The notes below the pieces were generated by a model, which saw only the letters and a list, made by a program, of their open reading frames with translations, made no database searches and was not told where the DNA came from. A program made the position numbers and the translations under genes. A stretch of DNA of 64,000 nt, taken from IMG/VR virus record IMGVR_UViG_3300020578_000037, positions 20,689 through 84,688 of that record; one strand, written 5' to 3'. Positions within the stretch are counted from its first letter, which is position 1, and every line of letters starts with the position of its first letter. This DNA is from a virus. Shown here piece by piece: positions 36,631 to 44,582 of the stretch.

Positions 36631-36834
36631 TTACTTTTCTTCGGGAGTTACAGGCGAGGCTTTATTAAGTTCTTTAATAGAAACTACGCCTTTTTGCAAA
36701 AAGGTGCCTGAAGCAGGGTCTATATAATGTGCTTCAGTAATTTCCTGATTGCCGCGAATGTAAGTCTTGAACGTAGGGCGTACTGGCTGACCACTTATAG
36801 GCGAGACTATTATTTTTGGTGATATCATGTCCAT
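36631..36834 (-). CDS. Small late protein, unknown
   Basis: 67 residues, not recognised. IIVSPISGQPVRPTFKTYIR then EAHYIDPASGTFLQKGVVSI reads as a compact beta fold, with a Pro/Glu tail. A perfect late octamer TATAAATA lies 5 nt before the ATG, so despite sitting among replication genes it should be expressed late. A small virion or assembly protein is possible. Confidence 0.5.
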   Translation of the reverse strand: MDMISPKIIVSPISGQPVRPTFKTYIRGNQEITEAHYIDPASGTFLQKGVVSIKELNKASPVTPEEK

Positions 36835-36839
36835 ATTTT

Positions 36840-36847
36840 TATTTATA
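36840..36847 (-). promoter_or_regulatory. T4 late promoter TATAAATA, 36631-36834 gene
   Basis: Exact T4 late octamer on the minus strand, 5 nt before the ATG at 36834, overlapping the end of the upstream gene. Confidence 0.7.
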
Positions 36848-37139
36848 CTGTCGTACTAGAAAAAACAGTCTTGTTTTTATAATATTGTTTTTTGCAGACT
36901 TCAAATACTTCTTTTGGCAGCTTTTCTACTACATCTATAATTTTATTTTCTATACCAAAATCAAATTTTTCAGACGGTATATCTCTTATTTTCATGTCAG
37001 GTAAAGATAGGAAACTAAACGTATCGTTTTTATCTTCAATAAAAACAAATAATTCACCGAGATACTTACCACCTGTAATAGCGTAAAGATATCTTTTTAC
37101 AGGATGCTTTTTTTTAAAGATCATAAAGCTTTTATACAT
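36843..37139 (-). CDS. Small protein, unknown
   Basis: 98 residues, not recognised; basic N-terminus (MIFKKKHPVKRYLYAITGGK), then a beta stretch (GELFVFIEDKNDTFSFLSLP) and a C-terminal helix with CKKQYYKNK. The ATG overlaps the stop region of the reductase gene by 19 nt, so it is read from that operon. Confidence 0.45.
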   Translation of the reverse strand: MYKSFMIFKKKHPVKRYLYAITGGKYLGELFVFIEDKNDTFSFLSLPDMKIRDIPSEKFDFGIENKIIDVVEKLPKEVFEVCKKQYYKNKTVFSSTTV

Positions 37140-37957
37140 TTTAGTAATGATAGCTCCGTATCTGGTAGCTGAAAATTCAATTTATTAATTTTTTCAGTTG
37201 AAAGACAAGTATTAGATCTTTGAGCTACAATATTTAAATCCGAAGGAGTAACAAAAGACCAATTAGCATTTACCTTGCCATTTTTTTTAAGTAAGTTTGT
37301 TATTTCCAAGGCATTCATAGGCTGTGGATTGACGACATTAAAAATACCAGGAACGAAGTTTTGAATTAATTTATCTACAAATTCACAAAAATCTTCAACA
37401 CAAGTTAAACTATTATTATAGCTAATCAATTTATCGTATTTTAATATCTTTAATAAATAATTTCTTTCTAAATTTAACTTACAAAAAGGCATTCTAATTC
37501 TTAATATCGCGTTGTTTTTTGTATTAGCGACGGTTTCAAATGCATGTTTACTTTTAGAATAAAAGCTTGAGTTAGGATTAAAAACTCCAAAATTAGGTAT
37601 ATCTTCTTCCGTAAAAGCCTTCTCGTAGCCAGTGTATATACAGCCGCTAGATACGTGAATACACTTTCTATCGAAGACCGTACAAAGCTTATCAATTAAA
37701 TTACCTACTGTTACATTATAAAACCAACATTCATTTTTATTGTGCTCGCATCCATCTACGTTAGGTCGACCTGTATATCCGCAGCAATTAATAACATATT
37801 CGAATTTATATGTTTTAAGAATATGTGTTAGTATTTTTTCGTCTGTATAATTTGCTGTGCTTTGCTGAATAGCAATTACATTATAATTTTTAGTTTTTAA
37901 AAATTCTTTTAAAAAAGTACCGATAAAGCCGGTGCCTAATATTAATACATTGGTCAC
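37121..37957 (-). CDS. NAD-dependent sugar epimerase/reductase (RmlD-like SDR)
   Basis: 278 residues from a GTG. The Rossmann start VLILGTGFIGTFLKEFL has GxGxxG. INCCGYTGRPNVDGCE and HVSSGCIYTGYEKAFTEEDI are the typical middle strands, and FYSKSKHAFE carries the YxxxK catalytic pair. This is the extended short-chain dehydrogenase group that includes dTDP-4-dehydrorhamnose reductase and related epimerases. It probably makes a nucleotide-sugar for the glycosyltransferases elsewhere in the window. It is the only sugar-nucleotide enzyme recognised here, so substrate and pathway are unknown. Confidence 0.75.
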   Translation of the reverse strand: MTNVLILGTGFIGTFLKEFLKTKNYNVIAIQQSTANYTDEKILTHILKTYKFEYVINCCGYTGRPNVDGCEHNKNECWFYNVTVGNLIDKLCTVFDRKCIHVSSGCIYTGYEKAFTEEDIPNFGVFNPNSSFYSKSKHAFETVANTKNNAILRIRMPFCKLNLERNYLLKILKYDKLISYNNSLTCVEDFCEFVDKLIQNFVPGIFNVVNPQPMNALEITNLLKKNGKVNANWSFVTPSDLNIVAQRSNTCLSTEKINKLNFQLPDTELSLLKCIKAL

Positions 37958-37963
37958 TATATA

Positions 37964-37991
37964 ATTTTATACTACAGATAATTAATCTCCA
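37964..37991 (-). promoter_or_regulatory. Weak sigma70-type promoter, 37121-37957 gene
   Basis: -10 TAAAAT (37964-37969), 6 nt from the GTG; 16 nt upstream is TGGAGA (37986-37991), a poor -35. Geometry fits the class; sequence is weaker. Confidence 0.4.
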
Positions 37992-38311
37992 TAGTTATCT
38001 TTTTGAGAATTAAAGATAAATTTATTCATTAGTGTGCCAAGAGAATCGGCTTCCTGTTGATTGTGAGCTGATATCATGCTGACCGGTTCGCCATTAAAAT
38101 TATAACCTATAAGAATAAAACAATTTAAAAACTCTAAAATTTGACTAGTAAGGACATCGAGATCGGCTTTATTTGAAGCTCTTTCTTTTAACTGATCTCT
38201 TAAATAGGAAACCAATGCTTTGTGAGTGAGGTCTTTTACATCCTTATTTTGATTAGGATCAAAGCCTTTACTAGCACTTTCATCCTTGGATGGCTTTTTG
38301 TCTTTCATCAT
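37982..38311 (-). CDS. Small protein, unknown
   Basis: 109 residues, not recognised. A disordered, Lys/Asp/Ser-rich first 28 residues precede a helical domain (DLTHKALVSYLRDQLKERAS, then LTSQILEFLNCFILIGYNFN). Its ATG lies inside the end of the 38280 gene (32-nt overlap), so the run gp45, 38280, 37982 is probably one operon. Confidence 0.45.
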   Translation of the reverse strand: MMKDKKPSKDESASKGFDPNQNKDVKDLTHKALVSYLRDQLKERASNKADLDVLTSQILEFLNCFILIGYNFNGEPVSMISAHNQQEADSLGTLMNKFIFNSQKDNYGD

Positions 38312-38660
38312 TATTATTTAATCTCCTCGACAAATATCTGCTCTTACCTTGATACTCAACATTATTAGTAATACCGTGTCTTATTAGATAATCAACAATA
38401 ACTTCTATACTATCTGTTTTTATAAAGAAATTTTTAGGTATTCTTCTTCCACCATCATCTATTTCAAATAAAATTTCATTTATATTATTTTTATTTGCAT
38501 AGCATGTTATTAATACAGATGTTTCGCTAGGATTAACCATTATTGTCCACTGACGTGGATCAGACTTACTGTAAACAGCAAATAGCTTTATAACTATAAA
38601 GCCGTTGTCTCTAAGTCTTTTAATAAAATAACTGGGTGTTCTAAGTTTATTCTTACTCAT
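38280..38660 (-). CDS. Small protein downstream of the clamp gene, unknown
   Basis: 126 residues, basic, alpha/beta: PSYFIKRLRDNGFIVIKLFA, then RQWTIMVNPSETSVLITCYA and a helix SIEVIVDYLIRHGI. Not recognised. It starts directly at the gp45 stop (gap zero) and is co-transcribed. In T4 the genes following gp45 are gp44, gp62 and regA, but this protein matches none of them by eye. A DNA- or RNA-binding helper of replication or transcription is possible from charge and place. Confidence 0.5.
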   Translation of the reverse strand: MSKNKLRTPSYFIKRLRDNGFIVIKLFAVYSKSDPRQWTIMVNPSETSVLITCYANKNNINEILFEIDDGGRRIPKNFFIKTDSIEVIVDYLIRHGITNNVEYQGKSRYLSRRLNNNDERQKAIQG

Positions 38661-39392
38661 TTAATTTGATAGTGCAGAAATAACAAATTTAAATTGTGTT
38701 TTTTCAAAACTTAAATCCATTACAACTACACCCATTTTAGTAACTAAATTAACATTTAGTTCTTTACATCTCATAGAAGAAATTATTCTAAATATTTCAA
38801 AATTCAAGGGTAAGGGTATAGCGAACTGTGTGCCTGAATAATTATCAGAAATTTGAATTCCGTAAGAGTCAATGTTAGGTCTAGTTTTATCAGTTAACTC
38901 GCCAAAAACAATATTATTTTTAACGCTCAAATAAATCTTATTAGATTCAGTTGTAATAGAGCTGCCTTTAATCAAATTAATAATAGAACTGTATGGTAAT
39001 GTAAACTTACCATCAAATTCTAATGAATCGAGCTTGCTAATATTAAGTTTTGGTGTTGAAATAATATTATCATCATAAAGATGGTATTTGAATCTAATAT
39101 TACTATTCGAATAACCTATATGATTTAATGCTACGTCTAGGGTTAAATCTTCTGTTTCTATACAACTAAGGACTCTATACAGTTTCTTTAGATCAGGTAT
39201 ATTAAGAACCTTTTCAAGGTCAATTAAGTTATCATTATAATCACCGCTAACAACTATAGTATTATCGCTTGTAGCAATTAAGCAGTGTAACTTACCTTTA
39301 GAAACGTTAATAACAGCTGAATCGGCAACCCTGCTTAATAAAGAAATATAGGTATTTAAAAAAGCGTCCTTTGAGGATAATTTAAGCTGCAT
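38661..39392 (-). CDS. gp45: Sliding clamp gp45-like
   Basis: 243 residues (T4 gp45 is 228). It opens MQLKLSSKDAFLNTYISLLS and SAVINVSKGKLHCLIATSDN, a typical PCNA-like first domain with the T-x-D-N loop; FKYHLYDDNI and a repeated second half (KIYLSVKNNIVFGELTDKTR, then MGVVVMDLSFEKTQFKFVIS) complete the two-domain monomer of a trimeric ring. It holds gp43 on DNA and activates late transcription through gp55/gp33-type factors. First gene of its operon, with a strong sigma70-type promoter. Confidence 0.87.
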   Translation of the reverse strand: MQLKLSSKDAFLNTYISLLSRVADSAVINVSKGKLHCLIATSDNTIVVSGDYNDNLIDLEKVLNIPDLKKLYRVLSCIETEDLTLDVALNHIGYSNSNIRFKYHLYDDNIISTPKLNISKLDSLEFDGKFTLPYSSIINLIKGSSITTESNKIYLSVKNNIVFGELTDKTRPNIDSYGIQISDNYSGTQFAIPLPLNFEIFRIISSMRCKELNVNLVTKMGVVVMDLSFEKTQFKFVISALSN

Positions 39393-39398
39393 TAAAAT

Positions 39399-39426
39399 AT
39401 AATATTAGATAAAAATTAAAAATCAA
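39399..39426 (-). promoter_or_regulatory. sigma70-type promoter, gp45
   Basis: -35 TTGATT (39421-39426), 16 nt, -10 TATTAT (39399-39404), 6 nt to the ATG. The -35 overlaps the end of the upstream gene. Confidence 0.72.
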
Positions 39427-39824
39427 TTATTATCTATTAATTTCGAAAGCTTTCTATCAATAGAATCTAGTCTATCAAATATTAGCTTTGCGTAATTACT
39501 GCTATTAAAATCAAACTCTAATTGATTAGGATCGTTGACTATAGGTGATTGTACAACAACTGCTGCTGCGGGAGCCAAATTTACAGGTACTTGTGGTTGA
39601 GTTACATTAATACCGGCATTAACTGTAGTAGAATAAGTGTTAGGCGCGCTTGAAGGTATGGTGTTTAATACCCTATTAGGGTCCATACTTAGATTGCTTA
39701 GTGTTGCACTCTTACTAACTAAGTTGTTGTTTAGTTCTTTAATTTCTGAAGATAAATGCTGGCCCATAAATTGTAATGTGACTAGCTTTATTTCTTCTGG
39801 AGATAAAGACCTAAAAGAATCCAT
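39423..39824 (-). CDS. Small protein between gp32 and gp45, with clamp-binding-like motif
   Basis: 133 residues. Helical first 45 residues (SPEEIKLVTLQFMGQHLSSE), a flexible Pro/Ala/Val/Asn middle, then NQLEFDF at about residues 102-108 followed by a short helix (YAKLIFDRLDSIDRKLSKLI). NQLEFDF resembles the QLxLF-type peptides that dock on sliding clamps. Position between gp32 and gp45 suggests a replication or late-transcription helper. The motif is short and could be chance. The ATG precedes the gp32 stop by one base, so it follows gp32 in the same operon. Confidence 0.5.
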   Translation of the reverse strand: MDSFRSLSPEEIKLVTLQFMGQHLSSEIKELNNNLVSKSATLSNLSMDPNRVLNTIPSSAPNTYSTTVNAGINVTQPQVPVNLAPAAAVVVQSPIVNDPNQLEFDFNSSNYAKLIFDRLDSIDRKLSKLIDNN

Positions 39825-39825
39825 A

Positions 39826-40677
39826 TTATAAGTCTTTTAACAGCTCATTAATAGATTCATCATCTTCCTTAGAAACAGGCTTAGCTAGTTTCTTAGCTAC
39901 TACGGGAACTGGAGCAGCTGTATTAACAGTTGCTTGTGTACTCTCAATAACATCGCTCTCTTCTTCCTTAGTACCGAAATAATGAACGTCAAGAATAGAC
40001 TTCAATTCATCATAACTCTTTACCGTGACATAGGATTCTAAATCAAACGCTGAATTATAAATTTGCTTATGCGAATCGTCGTCAAGACCTTCGATCTCTT
40101 TAGGAGTAGAAAACTTAGATGAGACGTATGTAGGGTATTCTCCCTGCTTTTCTACTTTAATCTTTAGATTACATCCCTTAGCGGATAAATCAAAAATGCG
40201 AGGACCGAGTTCAGAAGCTTCCTCACCTTCAATAGCATCCATAATAATCTTATGAAGCTGGCGACCAAACCTTAATACCTTTACTTTTCCGTTATTATCA
40301 GAATTAACAGGGTCATTAACTACATAAACATTTACTAACCAATTTTCGCGTCTGCGAATGGCTAATGCCTTTTCTTTTTCCTTTTCAGTACCATTTCTTA
40401 GGATTCTATATCTTTCTTCAGCAATAGGGTCGCGCTGATTCCAAGTAGTCGGGCTTACTGCAGTAACTAGCTGCCCAGTAGTAAAACTATTCCAGCCATA
40501 GGAATAATAATGAAAAAATGTCTTCGAAGGGTCTTTTACGTTAGGTAAAAGGCGTACTGTATAGGTGTTTCCAACATCACACTTTAAATAATCCTTAATT
40601 TTAGAATTTGTAGATTCATTGCTCTTAGTCAAAGCTCCTTTAATACTTTCAAACATCGACGTGGTAAATGTACTCAT
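39826..40677 (-). CDS. gp32: Single-stranded DNA-binding protein gp32-like
   Basis: 283 residues (T4 gp32 is 301). N-terminal cooperativity arm; OB core with TYTVRLLPNVKDPSKTFFHY and YGWNSFTTGQLVTAVSPTTW, RRRENWLVNVYVVNDPVN, VKVLRFGRQLHKIIMDAI and FDLSAKGCNLKIKVEKQG; and a C-terminal acidic tail ending DDESINELLKDL, as in T4. The Cys residues of the T4 zinc site are absent from the matching loop, so it is probably a zinc-free type. It coats ssDNA and recruits gp59/gp41, gp43 and UvsX/Y. Confidence 0.93.
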   Translation of the reverse strand: MSTFTTSMFESIKGALTKSNESTNSKIKDYLKCDVGNTYTVRLLPNVKDPSKTFFHYYSYGWNSFTTGQLVTAVSPTTWNQRDPIAEERYRILRNGTEKEKEKALAIRRRENWLVNVYVVNDPVNSDNNGKVKVLRFGRQLHKIIMDAIEGEEASELGPRIFDLSAKGCNLKIKVEKQGEYPTYVSSKFSTPKEIEGLDDDSHKQIYNSAFDLESYVTVKSYDELKSILDVHYFGTKEEESDVIESTQATVNTAAPVPVVAKKLAKPVSKEDDESINELLKDL

Positions 40678-40683
40678 AATTTA

Positions 40684-40711
40684 ATAATAAATTATATTAT
40701 AAAAAAATCAA
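40684..40711 (-). promoter_or_regulatory. sigma70-type promoter, gp32
   Basis: -35 TTGATT (40706-40711), 16 nt, -10 TATTAT (40684-40689), 6 nt to the ATG. The -35 overlaps the end of the upstream gp59-like gene. Confidence 0.72.
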
Positions 40712-41346
40712 GAACAATTTATTATTTTTTTTAAGCCAAGTGTGACTAAATTAATAGCTTTTTTTGAATTAAAGAGCTTTGTCTTAAAAGTAGATATATT
40801 ATTATATGTATCTTCTCCTAAAATAAACTTTATAACCTGTGGGTCTCTTAGCTTAATATTTTTTTCAAAATCATTAAATCCTAGTAAAGCAAAAAGATTG
40901 ACTTTATGTTCTTTTAAATGCAAAATAAAAGAGTACTCATTATTAGTTTTATGAGAAATATAATTTGATGGTGAAATATTATGTTGTTTGCAGAAATTGT
41001 ATATGTACTTTAAGCTGTTTTTAATATTTAAAAGCTGCTCATCGCTATCAGGATCTAAACTTTCTCTTTTTTTCATGTAGAGGGTATAGGCTTTTGTTGC
41101 CTTTAAAGATGTATAATAGTCTAAAGGAAAATAAGACTCGTCAGGGTATATTTCGTAAGGTGCTCTGAAATAATCCTCCTGATTAATATAATTAAATTTT
41201 GTAAAAAAAAGCTTTAGTTTTTTAACTAGTATAAATTTATTTTCATCAAACTTATCAAAATTCTTTCTAAAACGAAAAGGTTGTTTATTAGCAATCTTAG
41301 ATATTTTTAAGAAATTATTATAAATCTGCTTCTCTGAAAACGTCAT
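40708..41346 (-). CDS. Possible helicase loader (gp59-like)
   Basis: 212 residues (T4 gp59 is 217), basic and helical. It sits immediately upstream of gp32, as gp59 does in T4. By eye, LKYIYNFCKQHNISPSNYIS and EYSFILHLKEHKVNLFALLG line up in order and spacing with T4 gp59 segments reading DIRNIYYFSKKVEVS and SYIFKLLQSNIISF. gp59 loads the gp41 helicase on gp32-coated forks. The likeness is faint, so this is a synteny-led call. The start ATG touches the bS21 stop. Confidence 0.5.
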   Translation of the reverse strand: MTFSEKQIYNNFLKISKIANKQPFRFRKNFDKFDENKFILVKKLKLFFTKFNYINQEDYFRAPYEIYPDESYFPLDYYTSLKATKAYTLYMKKRESLDPDSDEQLLNIKNSLKYIYNFCKQHNISPSNYISHKTNNEYSFILHLKEHKVNLFALLGFNDFEKNIKLRDPQVIKFILGEDTYNNISTFKTKLFNSKKAINLVTLGLKKIINCS

Positions 41347-41562
41347 TCAATAATTGTAGTACTTCCACTTAAATTTTGCAAGCTCTTTTTTAACCTTTTT
41401 AAGTACGCTAGGCTTATAAAAACATCTTTTTAATTTTAACTGCTCTATAACACCCGATTGCATAAATTCTCTATTAAACTTATTATACATTTTTTCAAAA
41501 TAAGCTTTGTCAGTGCTCTTCTTGGTGTTTAATTTAACTTCTGCGTGTACTATATAACTCAT
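41347..41562 (-). CDS. rpsU: Ribosomal protein bS21 homologue
   Basis: 71 residues, exactly the size of bacterial bS21. The core YFEKMYNKFNREFMQSGVIE then KLKRCFYKPSVLKKVKKELA matches the bS21 pattern (ALRRFKRSCEKAGV then RREFYEKPTxxRKRA), including the FYKP box and basic tail. bS21 sits on the 30S near the anti-Shine-Dalgarno and affects initiation. Phage copies are known in some aquatic phages, pelagiphages among them. Here it lies in a replication operon, between the 41534 gene (29-nt overlap) and the gp59-like gene. It may bias host ribosomes toward the leaderless-type phage mRNAs proposed below (inference). Confidence 0.8.
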   Translation of the reverse strand: MSYIVHAEVKLNTKKSTDKAYFEKMYNKFNREFMQSGVIEQLKLKRCFYKPSVLKKVKKELAKFKWKYYNY

Positions 41563-41854
41563 AAGATTTATTTTTCTTTTTTGCGTTGTTTAAATATTTC
41601 ATTACATATTTACTTTTATATAAGCTAGAATCAAATTGTAAAAAGAATTTTACAGCTGTAAAATCATTTTTTAAATCACAATATAAAGTAAAAAGATCTC
41701 TTACTACTTGGTCTTTTAAAATGCATATAAACACATTAGCTAAATTAAGCTTTTTTGTGTGTATAAGTGTTACAAAAGAGCAAAAAGATAGAAATAGATG
41801 TGTAAGCTCGTAATCTGTAATATGTTCTGAGGGATCAAAGCCTTTCACAATCAA
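41534..41854 (-). CDS. Small protein upstream of bS21, unknown
   Basis: About 106 residues if read from the TTG at 41854; a GTG at 41848 (giving MKGFDPSEHITDYELTHLFL) is an equally good start. Helical, mixed charge, with a Lys/Arg/Ser-rich end. Not recognised. In T4 gene 33 (a late-transcription co-activator, 112 residues) lies before 59 and 32, so position and size would suit gp33, but no gp33 motif was seen. A TATAAT lies at 41874-41879 without a clear -35. Confidence 0.4.
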   Translation of the reverse strand: MIVKGFDPSEHITDYELTHLFLSFCSFVTLIHTKKLNLANVFICILKDQVVRDLFTLYCDLKNDFTAVKFFLQFDSSLYKSKYVMKYLNNAKKKNKSYELYSTRRS

Positions 41855-41889
41855 TCTTAATTATTGACTATTTATTATAAATCCATCTA

Positions 41890-43212
41890 TTACAACGATA
41901 ATTTAGTTAATGTGTTTATTGACGATGCGCTCCCTTCTGTATCATTAATATGTTCATCCTCAGTAATGGTTAATGTAGAGTAATCTATTCGCATAGAACA
42001 GTGTCCAAAGTTAGGTCCAAACCGGTTTTTCATAAGTCCCATCTTTATAACTCCTAGTTCTTTATCAGTATCTTCTTGCCAAATACTTAATATTACGTCG
42101 CCTGTCATAGCAAGCCCTATACTTTCTGAAATTGTCTTAAGACCGGGGTCAGATATTTCATATCCATCTCTGTTCAACTGTGTCGCAGATACTACAGGAC
42201 AGTTAAATTGATAGGATAAAGCTCTGAGTTGTTCTGTACATATCTTAATTCTCTCATAACTAGTATCCCCTACAGTAGATAGAAGCAGGTTAACGTAATC
42301 TAGTACAATAGCGTCAATCTTAATGCCTTTTTGTGTAAGTTTTTTTATGAAAGCTTTAAGATTATTTACAGTAATTGATGCAGGAGGAAATTCTTTAATA
42401 ATTATTTTTGATGTGGGGTTCTCTACACAGTATTCAGATATCTGACTTTGTAACGTGCTTGATTCTATCTTGAGCTGGCTTAATGGAATCTTTGAAACAC
42501 TAGAGCATAGTCTCTTTGCATATATCATTTCTGGCATTTCTAGAGAGACGAGAAGAACAGTCTTGCCTTGACTTGCTAAATTTATGGCAACGTTTCCTAA
42601 AAAGATACTTTTACCTATGTTTGTCTCTCCTGCAAACAAATACAATGATCTTCCATTTTCTAAAAGCCCGCCGCCGATTTTATCATCAAGCCATTTCCAT
42701 TTCGTTGGTATATATTTTTCAGTGGTGTTTAAATCATCAACAATCTTATCAATATCTACAAATAAATCTAAACCAATGTCTGTTGCTAAGGAAATATTAC
42801 AAGCTTTTTCAAATTTAGTTAAAATTTTAGATGTATCTACTGAATTTTTATTAATGTCATCCACCACATCCATCATGGTATGATAAACGGCTTTCTCTTT
42901 TAAAAACACTTCTGTGTTTGTAGAGAGTTCATCATTATTCAGATTTTTATCTATTCCTGCAAACAAACTGACAACATTTTTTAAAGATGTCTTGAGTTCA
43001 TCAGTAACTAAGTATGATTTTATTTCAGTTATAGTTGGCTTTGTACTTCTCTTTTCGTAAAAGTCGCTAATAATTTGAAAAATGGCTTTAATATCATTAT
43101 TTTTAAAATATATAGGTTTAATGTAATCAACAACAGAAGCTAGATATGTTTCATCTGTAAGACTCTTGTACGCTATTACTGTCTCAAAATAATCTAAATC
43201 TAATTTCCCCAT
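41890..43212 (-). CDS. gp41: Replicative DNA helicase gp41-like (DnaB family)
   Basis: 440 residues (T4 gp41 is 475). Walker A LFAGETNIGKSIFLGN near residue 196, Walker B IDAIVLDYVNLL near 300, then VVSATQLNRDGYEIS (the Gln of motif H3) and MKNRFGPNFG with the arginine-finger region. The N-terminal helical hairpin domain is present. A hexameric 5'-3' helicase that unwinds the fork and partners gp61 and gp59. A TATAAT lies 6 nt before the ATG. Downstream of a glycosyltransferase gene on the same strand. Confidence 0.92.
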   Translation of the reverse strand: MGKLDLDYFETVIAYKSLTDETYLASVVDYIKPIYFKNNDIKAIFQIISDFYEKRSTKPTITEIKSYLVTDELKTSLKNVVSLFAGIDKNLNNDELSTNTEVFLKEKAVYHTMMDVVDDINKNSVDTSKILTKFEKACNISLATDIGLDLFVDIDKIVDDLNTTEKYIPTKWKWLDDKIGGGLLENGRSLYLFAGETNIGKSIFLGNVAINLASQGKTVLLVSLEMPEMIYAKRLCSSVSKIPLSQLKIESSTLQSQISEYCVENPTSKIIIKEFPPASITVNNLKAFIKKLTQKGIKIDAIVLDYVNLLLSTVGDTSYERIKICTEQLRALSYQFNCPVVSATQLNRDGYEISDPGLKTISESIGLAMTGDVILSIWQEDTDKELGVIKMGLMKNRFGPNFGHCSMRIDYSTLTITEDEHINDTEGSASSINTLTKLSL

Positions 43213-43218
43213 AATCCC

Positions 43219-43224
43219 ATTATA
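43219..43224 (-). promoter_or_regulatory. -10 element of gp41
   Basis: TATAAT, 6 nt before the ATG, as in the other sigma70-type promoters here, but no TTG-type -35 at 16 nt (TAGTAA is there). Confidence 0.45.
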
Positions 43225-43233
43225 TATACAGTT

Positions 43234-43905
43234 TTACTTGTTACTACTGTATTCTGATAAAAATTTTTCTTGACTAGCTACAAATCTTTCATCATTCACG
43301 TCAAGGAGACCAGGAGAAATATGGACCACCCATAGAGGTGCTACTCCTAATCTAAGTTGTTTTTTATTTGCATCTATACAGCTAGCAATATCATAATGAT
43401 GAAAGTCGTAATTTTCATTAAACTTCCAGCCTACTGAATTTACTCTTCTTACATCAACACTTAAAAAAAGTCCGTCCAAAATTGCAACTCTATCAGGCGA
43501 AGGGCCAAAATTGGTAACCATTAACTGTTCTTTAGAGCAAGGATGTGCCACCGCACCTCGGAGATTACCGCCGCTAAACCCTCCGCACATCAAGTGCCAT
43601 AATGCAGGTTGAGTTATTTTTGGATTTAAACCACCAGCTAGCCCTACAATATCATAAGCTTTATGAGCTCTCGAAAGTTTTTCAACCATTCTTTTATCAT
43701 CTAAAAATACATCGTCATGAACAAAGACAACATAATCATATTCCTTGCCTTTTGTTGATAAAAATAAATTATACCTCTTACTAAGTCCTGTTGTATTGTC
43801 TTCTGTGCAGTAAAAGTCAAATGTTTTATCTAAAGGATAAACGCTCTTATGTAAGATGGTATCAGTAATTTTATTTCTTGTTACACTGTATACAGCTATT
43901 TTCAT
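43234..43905 (-). CDS. GT2-like glycosyltransferase
   Basis: 223 residues. GLSKRYNLFLSTKGKEYDYV then VFVHDDVFLDDKRMVEKLSR has the GT-A donor-side DxD-like DDV motif. IVGLAGGLNPKITQPALWHL, a FLSVDVRRVNSVGWKFNENY strand and FHHYDIASCIDANKK complete the fold of the short GT2 group often found in phages and in capsular operons. Overlaps the glutamine amidotransferase gene by 4 nt. Substrate unknown; probably acts in the same sugar pathway as the other glycosyltransferases here (inference). Confidence 0.7.
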   Translation of the reverse strand: MKIAVYSVTRNKITDTILHKSVYPLDKTFDFYCTEDNTTGLSKRYNLFLSTKGKEYDYVVFVHDDVFLDDKRMVEKLSRAHKAYDIVGLAGGLNPKITQPALWHLMCGGFSGGNLRGAVAHPCSKEQLMVTNFGPSPDRVAILDGLFLSVDVRRVNSVGWKFNENYDFHHYDIASCIDANKKQLRLGVAPLWVVHISPGLLDVNDERFVASQEKFLSEYSSNK

Positions 43906-44582
43906 GTAAAAAATGGTGAGTTGGTCGTAAATTTACCAACGCTGGTTATTCCTTCTTTTGTGAGAAGATAGAGCAGTCCTTCTTCAAGTGCAACATAATC
44001 TTTTTCGGGTAGAGAGGAAAATGAATTATTCAAGAAATCTGCATACAATGTACTACCAGAGCGAGCAATATAAATGTTACCGGATTTTTGATTAAAAATC
44101 CAAACACCAAACGTTCCTTGTAAACTTGAAAGCGCTTTTACTATGGCAGTAATTTCATCATCATATTTTAAGAAATTCATCTCAATTAATGGAGCAATAA
44201 CAGAAGAGTCAACTGTGTTATATGATTTTTTGTTTGGTAATTTATTCTTAATACCCTTATCATTCGTAAGAACCCCATTGTGGGCTATTATCCAATCCTT
44301 GTATTGAAAAGGATGTGATGTTTGTGGTGTATAAGATCTTTGTGCAGAGGTTGGTGCTTGTGTATGTCCTAGAAAATAGTTAAAATCGGTAATAGACTTT
44401 TTCTTCTTACCGTATTCAATGGTAAGCTTATTAGAGAGACTAGTAACACCAGCTGTTTTAAGGATAGCATGTACCTTTGTGTTTATCAAAAGCCCGCCGT
44501 AAGAGAAAGTACCTCTTTTCTTATTATTCTTATAGAGTTTAACATAATTGTTAAACTCTTTAGATCCAAATATTCCGCAAAT
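43902..44582 (-). CDS. Class II glutamine amidotransferase domain, ATT start
   Basis: 226 residues. The first possible codon after an in-frame TAA is TAT, then ACT, ATT and TGC. Starting at ATT (44580-44582) gives M-C-G-I-F-G, the class II amidotransferase N-terminus in which Cys2 becomes the nucleophile after Met removal. GHTQAPTS, AHNGVLTN (oxyanion hole) and VDSSVIAPLIE (the Asp that binds glutamine) are all present, so the domain looks active. No synthase domain follows, so it must pass ammonia to a separate partner. Shine-Dalgarno GGAGG lies 8 nt upstream. Any later start (ATG/TTG) would lose the catalytic Cys. It precedes a glycosyltransferase (4-nt overlap), which fits amino-sugar or amide formation, but the partner is unknown. 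Confidence 0.85.
   Translation of the reverse strand: MCGIFGSKEFNNYVKLYKNNKKRGTFSYGGLLINTKVHAILKTAGVTSLSNKLTIEYGKKKKSITDFNYFLGHTQAPTSAQRSYTPQTSHPFQYKDWIIAHNGVLTNDKGIKNKLPNKKSYNTVDSSVIAPLIEMNFLKYDDEITAIVKALSSLQGTFGVWIFNQKSGNIYIARSGSTLYADFLNNSFSSLPEKDYVALEEGLLYLLTKEGITSVGKFTTNSPFFT

Noticed and set aside
38280-38660. gp62 or RegA candidate after gp45
   Set aside because: Neither the length and helix pattern of gp62 nor RegA sequence features fit; left as unknown.
43902-44489. TTG start at 44489 for the amidotransferase
   Set aside because: It deletes MCGIFG and the catalytic Cys; the ATT start with GGAGG explains the gene fully.
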